From contig CAICTM010001026.1 in assembly GCA_903772945.1 (NCBI GenBank), positions 10,001-39,680 on the forward strand: 29,680 nt of DNA. The letters are read 5' to 3'. The notes under the pieces were generated by a model, which saw nothing but the letters and a program-made list of their open reading frames with translations, was not told the DNA's origin and ran no database searches. The stretch is from Seminavis robusta. Its lineage: Eukaryota; Bacillariophyta; Bacillariophyceae; Naviculales; Naviculaceae. The number at the start of each line of letters is the position of its first letter. The stretch's first letter is position 1. Of this stretch, positions 1 through 7,381 are shown piece by piece. Both the position numbers and the translations under genes were made by a program.

Positions 1-2868
1 GCCTTCTTCCTGCTCAATATTGTTGTTCTCGTCTGGCGCCGTAAAGACGTAGTGTTGAGAGGAAGGATACGTTTTCCACCAAGATTTGAGAGTCTCCAAA
101 TCGATCAAGTACAATCGTTCCCGTTCTTTTCGAGAGGTCGAGTTGTATTTTCGGTTGTTGCCGCCCTGAGGGAAGCCCAACTCGGAAGCTCGCCAGCCCT
201 TGTCTTTGTTGGAAAACCAACTGGCACGAAGCAGTTCAATCAATGCAGGCGTATCCTCGTCCATTTCTTCCGTACCATCGCGGTTCGAGTCCACAAAACT
301 GGGCATTGGCGGTTTCGCCGATGCAACCGCATCCGTCTTGGGTGTCTTGTTCGGTGGCTCTGACCCTGCCGGTGCCACCGTGGCGGCAACGGCGTGATCA
401 TCCTCGTCGGCATCATCGGGAGAAAATTCCTTGCCCCAAGACCATTTCAGGTAGCGAACCGTGAATGGAGATTTGATTCCGCTGGGGTGATCCTGTATCG
501 GAGGACATCGTCGTAGCTCTTCTGGGTGCTCTTTTCGGAAAGCCAGAAGTTCGTCTAGATCCTTTTGATACAATGCCTCGGCCTCGACATTGAAAATGTC
601 AGTGCTCTTGCTGTTACTCTTTGGTAAGGTTTCCTCTTTGCTAGCAACATCAATCTTGGCTTCGTCGCTCTTGCTCTCTGACGTTGTTGCTACTACTGCT
701 GTTACGGTTGCATCAACTTCCTTCGAAGCTGCTTGCTGTGCAGTGGTGTCACTAGTGGCTGGTGTTGTTCCCTCGTCTCCGACTGGTTGTCCCTCCGGCA
801 TGATCGCGCTTTGTGGCTTAGCAGGGTTCTTGTCGGCATCCGGCACCACCTCCTTCTCGGCGACACTCGTGGCTTTGTCGTTGGCGCTATCCGGCATGGC
901 CTCGTTGTTGGTGCTTTTTGAAGCTTCTTCTTGCTGGACACTCGTTGTTGTTGTTGTTCCCTCGTTTCCTACAGGTTTTCCCTCCTGAATAATTGCGCTA
1001 TCAGTAACCGGCTCGGCCTTTTCCTTGCTGGTTGCATCTAGAGTTGCCTCTTTGGAGGTGGTTTCTGCCTCGGTGGCTGCTTCTGTGCTTGCTGCCTTTG
1101 TTTCATCCTTATTGGCGCTGCCCGGTGGAGTCGTCTCCTTAGGAGTGCCTTCTGGCTTTGCATCATTCTCCGTGGGAGCTACAGTTTTGCTGGTTGGTTG
1201 ACTCTGCTCCGGGACGGTCTCCGGTTGTTTTGGGCTCTCAGGTTTCGCCGGTGAGGTGCTGTCTTCGAGAGTGTCAGGTTTCGCTGGTGGGGTGCTGCCT
1301 TCGAGAGTGTCCTTCTGGTCGTCATTGGTGGACATGGGCTCGCTGCCACCGCTAGCATCACTTTCTTTGGTTATTGTTGTTGGGTTGACTTTGTCGCTGG
1401 CTACTTCTTTCCCTTTGAGCGTTTCCATTGTGCTGCTTTGCGCTGGTGCGTTGTTCTTCTCGAGTGTGGCGGCCATGCCTTTGAGTGGTGGCATGGGGGG
1501 CTCTTCCTCCTTCATGGCGGCATCTTTGGTTTCTGCCTCCTTATTGTCGGATGCTTGTGGTTTGCCGTTTTTGTTCGACTCTTGCATTGCCTTCGCCCTC
1601 CATCCCCGCTCTTTCAACGACAAGTACGCTTGTTCTAGTTCCCGGATCAGCCCAGAGGCAGCAGCAGGCTCTGGAGGGGTTGCATCCTCTTTTGCCTTGG
1701 AGGAGGAAGTTGCAGTCGTATTACTGGTAGTTTGACTGCTGCTGTGAGCCTTGAAATGAGGGAGTTCCACTCCATCGACAATGACAGCTCTGGAGGTTGT
1801 GGTTGCCGTTGCTGCTGCCGTATTGTTGTTGTTATCCGTCAATGGGGGTCGGTTCTTTTGTTGTCGTCGAATATCTCGATGATAGGAATTGCAAACACCC
1901 CAGGACCAATTGAGGTAGTAAACCGAGAGGGGGTGACTGGCACCACTAAAGTGTCGATTGTTGCTATTGGTTCGAGCCGGGACGGAATTGGCTTCTCGAT
2001 AATTTTGTAGTTCGACCAGGTCTTGGAGATACTGTTTGAGCGCCGGTTCTCGATACTGATCTCGTCGTGTCAAGAACAATCCCAAATTCTGTGATCGCCA
2101 TCCTTTGGGTAGATTTTGTTGAAACCCCTGTTCGAGCAGCACATGCAAAGGGTGCGTTGTTACTGATGCAGCCGCTGCTGGAGGGTTTGTGGATTCCTGC
2201 ATTTCGTTGTCTTCTTCTTCGGTGGTGGCATCCTCATTGTTTGTATTGTTGGCATCATCCTTGGATTTATTATTCTTGTCCTTGTTTTTGTCGTTGTTGT
2301 CTTTGTTGTCATCGTCTGGAGGAGGAGACTCTTCTACTTCTTCCGCTTTGGCTTCTTCCATGGCTGCGTCTTCCGTCTCTTCTTCTTCCTCCTCCTCCTC
2401 CTCTTCCTCATTGGCCGTTGCGGCTTCACGCGTGGGAATTCTCATTTTCTTGAGCGAACGTCCTAGTACAGCTTGTCGCTTGCGTCTGCTGGAATTGGGT
2501 GATTTCTTGGCGCCATCACCACTATTACTGCACAAATCCGCATAGCTCTTTCCACCGGGATGAATGTACTGAATGGCATCTTCAAACTTGGCAAAGAAGG
2601 AAAATTCCACTTCTTCTTCGTCGTCTTTTTTCTTTCGCTTTTTGCTTCTCGTGTTACTGCTACTGTTATTGTTGTTGGTGGTGTTGCTGTCATCTCCACC
2701 AACCACAAACGGCTTGGCGCGATCCCACGAGACGAAAATGCAATCTTTCAATCCTTGCTTGCCCTTTCGGACCGCGTAGTACCCTTGAATGGGCAGTGCC
2801 GAAGTTTTCGAAGCAGGAGGAGGATTCCCCTTTTTCTTCTTGGCGCTGCTGCTCGAGGCGGATTGCAT
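1..2868 (-). CDS. RNase H1 N-terminal (hybrid-binding) domain protein with KGWR/WSWG repeats; C-terminus beyond the left edge
   Basis: The frame stays open for 956 codons from the ATG at 2868 to the window edge, and an in-frame stop at 3031-3033 supports this start. Residues 30-103 match the RNase H1 hybrid-binding (viroplasmin-like) domain: YYAVRKGKQ, FVSWDRAK, then FFAKFEDAIQYI. That domain binds RNA/DNA hybrids or dsRNA. It is split by about 30 Asn/Ser/Lys-rich residues, and the usual Lys pair before the helix reads Ser-Phe. After an acidic stretch comes a module seen three times: KGWR at 255-258, ERGWR at 420-424 and KGWR at 890-893. These are followed by a Y-x2-D-L-x2-L helix and YLxWSWG (318-324 and 806-812; the third would lie off the edge). 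Residues 430-756 are a Ser/Thr/Glu/Lys-rich linker interrupting the second module. I saw no intron. Any RNase H catalytic domain would be outside the window. Nucleic-acid binding is inferred. Confidence 0.85.
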   Translation of the reverse strand, partial: MQSASSSSAKKKKGNPPPASKTSALPIQGYYAVRKGKQGLKDCIFVSWDRAKPFVVGGDDSNTTNNNNSSSNTRSKKRKKKDDEEEVEFSFFAKFEDAIQYIHPGGKSYADLCSNSGDGAKKSPNSSRRKRQAVLGRSLKKMRIPTREAATANEEEEEEEEEEETEDAAMEEAKAEEVEESPPPDDDNKDNNDKNKDKNNKSKDDANNTNNEDATTEEEDNEMQESTNPPAAAASVTTHPLHVLLEQGFQQNLPKGWRSQNLGLFLTRRDQYREPALKQYLQDLVELQNYREANSVPARTNSNNRHFSGASHPLSVYYLNWSWGVCNSYHRDIRRQQKNRPPLTDNNNNTAAATATTTSRAVIVDGVELPHFKAHSSSQTTSNTTATSSSKAKEDATPPEPAAASGLIRELEQAYLSLKERGWRAKAMQESNKNGKPQASDNKEAETKDAAMKEEEPPMPPLKGMAATLEKNNAPAQSSTMETLKGKEVASDKVNPTTITKESDASGGSEPMSTNDDQKDTLEGSTPPAKPDTLEDSTSPAKPESPKQPETVPEQSQPTSKTVAPTENDAKPEGTPKETTPPGSANKDETKAASTEAATEAETTSKEATLDATSKEKAEPVTDSAIIQEGKPVGNEGTTTTTSVQQEEASKSTNNEAMPDSANDKATSVAEKEVVPDADKNPAKPQSAIMPEGQPVGDEGTTPATSDTTAQQAASKEVDATVTAVVATTSESKSDEAKIDVASKEETLPKSNSKSTDIFNVEAEALYQKDLDELLAFRKEHPEELRRCPPIQDHPSGIKSPFTVRYLKWSWGKEFSPDDADEDDHAVAATVAPAGSEPPNKTPKTDAVASAKPPMPSFVDSNRDGTEEMDEDTPALIELLRASWFSNKDKGWRASELGFPQGGNNRKYNSTSRKERERLYLIDLETLKSWWKTYPSSQHYVFTAPDENNNIEQEEG
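1238..1309 (-). repeat. 36-bp tandem duplication inside the linker of the first gene
   Basis: Two 36-bp units (1238-1273 and 1274-1309) differ at a few bases and stay in frame. They encode the successive peptides DTLEGSTPPAKP and DTLEDSTSPAKP in the low-complexity linker. Confidence 0.8.
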
Positions 2869-3350
2869 CGTTCCGATATAGTATAGTTCAATCCAATTCT
2901 CAAGATACGATGGATGGATGCAAGTGAGACTAGCACTGGTGGAGAAGCCCCAATCCGCAAAAGCTCTCCTCTTGCTCTGCTTCGATGATTGACTACTCAA
3001 TCCAAATGACGTTCTCCTGTCTCTTCTGTTTTACTTTCTTCCTTGCTATTACGGTGGTACCTCAAAGGGTTGTTGGCCATTGACTACTACAACAACAACA
3101 AAGCCATCAACAAAAGAAGGTGGAGGAAGCAAACAAAAGTGAGGTCCCTCTCGTAGAAACAAGTACAGCGTCCACGTTGGACGGACAGCAATCGTGGTGT
3201 CCCTCCTGGAGAAGGCGAGTTTTCCGCTCTCCGCGTGGAAACTACTTTTTAAAAGGAACCAACGGTCCTAACCCTTGATCACTTCTTCGGCGCGTTCTAT
3301 AGAAGCTTGTGGAGCTGTAACGTATCAATGGTGTCAAGATGCAGTCACTA
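2869..3350. other. Upstream region of the RNase H1-domain gene, no gene seen
   Basis: This stretch precedes the minus-strand start at 2868 and should hold its promoter and 5' leader. On the minus strand the frame is open without Met back to a stop at 3031-3033. A short inverted pair (GTCCACGTTGGAC, about 3170-3182) is visible. No convincing promoter element or coding region was recognised. Confidence 0.5.
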
Positions 3351-3352
3351 CT

Positions 3353-3709
3353 GGACCGTCCGACGGTTTTCGCTCAAGCTTTAAAAAAGCTGCCAGGACT
3401 GGTTCGATTAAGGTCATATTTTAAGGGCATGTTTATTAAGGGCATGTTTAAGGGCATGTTGCCGATTTAAGGGCAGTTTATTTAAGGGCATGTTTATTCC
3501 TGATAAGGGCATGTTCTATGGTGTTTCAATGAAGGCTTAAAGGCATGTTTTGAGGCATTAAGGGCATGTTTTAAGGGCATGTTTATTTAAGGGCATGTTG
3601 AAGGGCATGTTGAAGATTTAAGGGTATGTTAAGGGCATGTTTTAAACGGTCCACAGTCGTGGGAATTTCAAGTTTTTTTAAATCCTGAGTGAAAACCGTC
3701 GGACGGTCC
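3353..3709. mobile_element. MITE-like element, unit A, with internal AAGGGCATGTT array
   Basis: The unit is bounded by inverted termini starting GGACCGTCCGACGGTTTTC. The left arm is at about 3353-3388 and the right arm at about 3674-3709, with a few mismatches in about 36 bp. Between them lie 13 copies of an 11-nt motif, all on the plus strand. Ten are exactly AAGGGCATGTT (3423, 3438, 3450, 3484, 3505, 3560, 3573, 3589, 3601, 3631) and three are one-base variants (3469, 3539, 3620). There is no ORF and no clear target-site duplication; a single T lies at each outer junction. The class is unknown. Mobility is inferred only from the inverted termini and the presence of a second copy next to it. 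Confidence 0.7.
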
Positions 3710-3736
3710 TGGACCGTCCGACGGTTTTCACTCAGG
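3684..3736. repeat. Perfect 26-bp-arm palindrome at the junction of the two elements
   Basis: Positions 3684-3709 and 3711-3736 are exact reverse complements around the single base T3710. They are formed by the right terminus of unit A abutting the left terminus of unit B. This could extrude as a cruciform or fold as a strong RNA hairpin. Confidence 0.9.
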
Positions 3737-4109
3737 CTTTAAAAACGGGCACGACTGACTCATAATCCTGGTTCTCATAAGGGGTTGTTTAAGGGGATGT
3801 TGAAGCTTTAAGGGGATGTTTAAGGGGATGTTGAATATTTAAGGGGTTGTTGTTAAGGGGTTGTTTATTTAAGGGGATGTTCATTCGTGATAAGGGGTTG
3901 TTGTATGGCGTTTCAATGAAGGCTTAAGGGGTTGTTTCGAGGATATAGGGGGATGTTGTTAAGGGGTTGTTTATTTAGGGGGTTGTTTAAGGGGATGTTG
4001 AAGCTTTAAGGGTTGTTTAAGGGGTTGTTTAAGGGGTTGTTTAAAAGATGTTGTCAGTCGTGGCAATTTGAAGATTTTTAAATCCTGAGTGAAAAGCGTC
4101 GGACGGTCC
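3711..4109. mobile_element. MITE-like element, unit B, with internal AAGGGG(T/A)TGTT array
   Basis: The termini are homologous to unit A: the left arm starts at 3711 and the right arm ends at 4109, and both share a CACGACTG/CAGTCGTG pair further in. The interior holds 16 motif copies. Ten are the GT-centre type (3779, 3841, 3855, 3892, 3926, 3961, 3977, 4008, 4019, 4031) and six the GA-centre type (3791, 3810, 3822, 3871, 3947, 3989), with a few one-base variants. Unique inter-motif landmarks match unit A, notably GTTTCAATGAAGGCTTAA (3910 here, about 3523 in A). No ORF is present. Confidence 0.7.
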
Positions 4110-5108
4110 TGGGGGAAACGGGGGCCTCTCGTAACAGTTTATCTTCAGCTCTAGCTAGTCTAGCTAGTACATGTAGCAAGTACATGTAGGCTGGTTTTGG
4201 GACAGCTGACGCTCAATAAAGAAGTGGCTTCTCTCAATTGAGTTTGCCGCATGCCTTCCATTATTAGTTGCGAGCATGATAGCAGTGTGGTGGTTTTCCA
4301 AATGACACCGGTATCATAGCATCTAGCATGGGCTGGAAGAGCAGGCAACCAAACAAACTACTAGCTAGCTAGATTCGAGAGTGGGCTGGTTCATTCTGAG
4401 GATTGTTTTGGGAGTCTTCCTCGACTCCCAGCCACCGCCTCAGCTGTCCGCAATCTGGTTGGCATGGGCAGTTCGCTAGGACTATTTAGGTACGACCAAA
4501 TACACCTAGAGTATGTAGTGTCGGAACGATAGTGCTAGGGTTGGGGAACAACGGTGATATCCAGTGCACCAGTGCACCAATCCAAAACCGTTGGAACCCA
4601 ACATTGAACTGAGAAGAGCCCATGTGCTGACGAACAGCGTGTCGCAGACACGATGCCGAAAGCCCCATGTCAACTGAGTCAGCGGACACCCGGAGTGGTA
4701 TACAGTCGGACTGTAGACCACCTTTACTCTAGGTGTAAACACACGAAAGAAAATAGGCGCGCAGAAAGATGCGAGCCAACATACTGTACGAGTGAATGGA
4801 GGCCGAAACTTTTTTAAAATTAGGCCATCGGAATGACAAAAAAGTAGCCAGTTTACACTCTTGGAGGAGGAAGAGCCAGACGCAAAGGGCGACCATGGCA
4901 ATCAATCAGCGGCACAAAGGGCCACAACCACCACCGTTCAAAGACGGAGGCAACAGGGCCACGCCAAAAGGAATTCACGGCCTCAATCGCTGGCATAGTC
5001 AGCTCCACACCTATCAGGTACCAAGGGCTGTCACTATGTTGTTGTCGAAATCGCGAACTCGCGACCATGGCCGTGGAGTCGGGACGCACGGCGACAACCG
5101 CTGTGGAG
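4110..5108. other. Gene-free stretch, no coding region supported
   Basis: This holds TAGCTAGTACATGTAG-type motifs (about 4155-4190), a CTAGCTAGCTAG run (about 4362-4373) and the inverted-repeat element annotated at 4501-4737. The longer open frames here have no recognisable domain and read into the repeat array. I call no gene. Confidence 0.5.
4501..4737. repeat. Possible small inverted-repeat element (13-bp termini)
   Basis: TACACCTAGAGTA at 4501-4513 is exactly inverted at 4725-4737, enclosing about 210 bp. Just inside the right arm, TACAGTCGGACTGTA (4701-4715) is itself a palindrome. The arms are short and no target-site duplication was found, so mobility is uncertain. Confidence 0.4.
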
Positions 5109-5520
5109 CACCAGTTGGTGAACTCCAAGGCGAAGCAACTCCAGGGTCAGTTGGCCGAGGAGGGGAGTCGAAGCACCAGTTGGTGTCACTCAAGATAGGA
5201 GACGAAGCACCAGTTGGTGTCGCTCAAGATGGGAGACGAAGCACCAGTTGGTGTCGCTCAAGATGCCAGTTGGCGGGGCTAGAGAAGCACCTGTTGGTGA
5301 CGACTCATCATGGCAGGGGGCTAGAGAAACACCAGGCGGTGAACTCATCATAGCGGTGTGGCTAGCAGAAACACCAGGTGGTGAACGCATCAAGGCCGAA
5401 GAGTGCCAGTTGGCGATCTCTCATGGTGGGAGCACCAGTCGGTGACTCGCCGTTGGGGCTAGCGAAACACCAGGCGGTGAACGCATCATAGCAGTGGGGC
5501 TAGCAGAACACCAGGTGGTG
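5109..5520. repeat. Array of 12 short palindromes, CACC-NNNN-GGTG type
   Basis: Twelve 12-nt palindromic cores sit at 5109, 5174, 5208, 5242, 5264, 5288, 5330, 5372, 5404, 5433, 5468 and 5509, spaced 22-65 bp apart. Ten have CACC...GGTG arms and two (5264, 5404) have TGCC...GGCG arms, so the second arm base changes together with its partner. The central four bases vary (AGTT, TGTT, AGGC, AGGT, AGTC). Spacers are related, with recurring GCTCAAGAT and GCATCAT(A/G)G. Function is unknown. Confidence 0.75.
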
Positions 5521-5543
5521 AACGCATCATGGCCAGAGAGTTC

Positions 5544-5592
5544 TTTCGTGTGGAAAAAGCACACGAAAGCCTCGTGTGGAAAAAGCACACGA
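5544..5592. repeat. Tandem pair of perfect hairpins
   Basis: TCGTGTG-GAAAAAG-CACACGA occurs at 5546-5566 and again at 5572-5592, a 26-bp period with identical stems and loops. The first stem extends to about 10 bp. Confidence 0.8.
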
Positions 5593-5650
5593 AAAAGACC
5601 GATCGATCGATCGTTCAACCAATAACAAGGCTGCCGCTACAGGACCAACT

Positions 5651-5886
5651 GCCGGTAGTCGTAGCCGTAGCAGCAGTAGTGGAAACAACAGGCGAGTAGC
5701 GGTAGCGGTAGCCGTAGCGAGTAGCCGTTCGATCGAACGAAAAAAGGACAAAAGGACATCATTGTCCTCTTCCTTGGACCGAACGAGCGATCGATTGACC
5801 TGCAGCAGCACCGACAGCCGTAGGAGGAGCTAGCGGTAGCAGTACTAGTAGCCGTAGCTAGTAGCCGTCGCTAGTAGCCGTCGGTA
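5651..5886. repeat. Degenerate GTAGCC/GTAGCG simple-repeat tract
   Basis: The stretch is built largely of GTAGCC, GTAGCG and CTAGTAGCCGTCG variants, with palindromic GATCGATC and TTCGATCGAA pieces. It contains one of the GGACATCATTGTCC hairpins. No coding signal is evident. Confidence 0.6.
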
Positions 5887-6009
5887 CCTCGAACGATAAA
5901 ACGGAAAAAAGGACATCATTGTCCTCAAAAGGACATCATTGTCCTCTTCCTTTGGTGGCTGCTCAGAAAAAAGGACATCATTGTCCTCTTCCTTTGGTGG
6001 CTGCTCAGA
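5754..6009. repeat. Four GGACATCATTGTCC hairpin repeats
   Basis: GGACA-TCAT-TGTCC, each followed by TC, is found at 5754, 5911, 5931 and 5973. The last two copies belong to a roughly 41-bp direct repeat running through CTTCCTTTGGTGGCTGCTCAG. Function is unknown. Confidence 0.8.
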
Positions 6010-6156
6010 ACAATGAGTGGCTCCTAGCACTATCTGCAGTGGCAGCCAGTCTAATTGGAGCATGTGTGCTACCACATTGCTCCGCTTAGAGTCATGGCTA
6101 CAGAAGAGAGGACCCAATCATTGCTGAATTTGGTGGCTCCTTCTAAAGCCGGAATA

Positions 6157-6622
6157 CAGTCAACACTCACTAAAGTTCCACCCCCCAGCATTAAGAAAAA
6201 AACGGAACTTAGCTGAATTACGGAACTTTAGATGTTTGGAGCCCCATATCGGCCCGTTCGTGGTCTTAGGACCCACTTGGGGTGGTTCCTGTCATATTCT
6301 ATTGTTGTTGGGGGCAAAAGGAACCAATCTTTCATAGGGTGGAACCACATCGCTTCTACATATAGTGTCTCTATTGTCGACTAGTTGTGTTACTACTAGC
6401 AAAATGCTAGTAACACGTGCTCTTTGGGCTTTGTGGAGTACCTGAGGGTGTCTGGCATGAAAGAGAAAGTTGAACTAACTTTTCAAACAGCCACAAAACC
6501 CATTCACCAGTCAGTCATGTTCAGTCATGAGAACTAGTGACTGAGGGGGGGCAGCCCTGAAAAAGTGGAACTTTGTAGAATAACGGAACTTAAAAAAACG
6601 GAACTTAAGTGAGTGTTGACTG
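6157..6622. mobile_element. Non-autonomous Tc1/mariner-type element (MITE) with TA target duplication
   Basis: Termini start CAGTCAACACTCACT and match for about 22 of 23 bp in inverted orientation (6157-6179 and 6600-6622). They are flanked by TA on both sides (6155-6156 and 6623-6624), the classic Tc1/mariner target duplication. Subterminal ACGGAACTT repeats, two per end (about 6191, 6218, 6581, 6599), look like transposase binding sites. The element is 466 bp with no transposase ORF, so it would depend on an enzyme supplied elsewhere. Confidence 0.85.
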
Positions 6623-6624
6623 TA

Positions 6625-7381
6625 GCTGTTCGAACATTCGGTGAAGATTCGATTCTGATTCGATTGATTCGATTCGATTCACGCGAGAACCCCGACGAAA
6701 CGTGTGACGATGTCGGAACAACACGCACAACACACCCAAGAAGATTCTGATGTCGTTGAGGTGCCCAGATTCGTCGAGCCGTATCATCACCCAGGAAGCC
6801 GTAGCAACAAACGACACACAACAACCACAACAAAGAAGAAGGATACGCCACCTTCCTTTTGTTGTCCCCAATAGTAAAGCTAAAGTGCACAAGAAAATGA
6901 ACCCAAGCTATTCCCAGCAGCAACAAGACACCACCACCCACCAACGAGAAAGAATATAGCAACGATCGAGAAATCGTTGCATTCCCCACTTCCCTTTTAT
7001 CACCTTACTATTATTATTGACTGCCATTCATTCAAATATACATTCCGAATCGATACCAGATATATACCGTACACTACAACTCGTGTGGCGTCAGAATACC
7101 GTATCAGAAGAAGCAGACCAGCTTGATGACTGAAAGAGCAATTCTGACTGCGCTACCTTCATCTACCTGAACCCCACTACTTCCACAACACTACCGCCAC
7201 GAAACCCCAGGGTAATCCCTCTTTCATTATCTTCCTGCGATCCTTGATCTGCTGATTATCATCAACTGTGTACCTTCTGCTACCTACTCTAGCTGGTACC
7301 ATACCATCAGCTTCCTATTGATCGGCTACCGGTACCTCGCCAGAAAAACGCCTGTGCTTAATACTCATTCCCCCAACAACA
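6625..7381 (+). other. Upstream and 5' leader region of the RCC1-repeat gene
   Basis: This holds a GATTC-rich tract (about 6645-6680), a TATATA run at 7061-7066 that could be a core promoter about 315 nt before the ATG, and a CA-rich leader ending CAACAACA before the start codon. A 151-codon minus-strand open frame here has no domain and is not called. Promoter assignment is tentative. Confidence 0.35.

Noticed and set aside
1256..1735. 159-codon plus-strand open frame
   Set aside because: Antisense shadow of the 956-codon minus-strand frame, which carries the recognisable domain.
3423..4041. CRISPR-like array
   Set aside because: The repeats are only 11 nt, spacers are irregular and often absent, the sequence is eukaryotic and the arrays sit inside inverted termini.
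4796..5353. 185-codon plus-strand open frame
   Set aside because: No recognisable domain; half of it is translation of the palindrome array.
5109..5520. CRISPR-like or coding repeat protein
   Set aside because: The spacers are related to each other, and the frames through it (both strands) give only repeat-derived peptides without a domain or plausible start.
6534..6989. 151-codon minus-strand open frame
   Set aside because: It spans the MITE end and the gene leader, mixes unrelated segments and shows no family motif.
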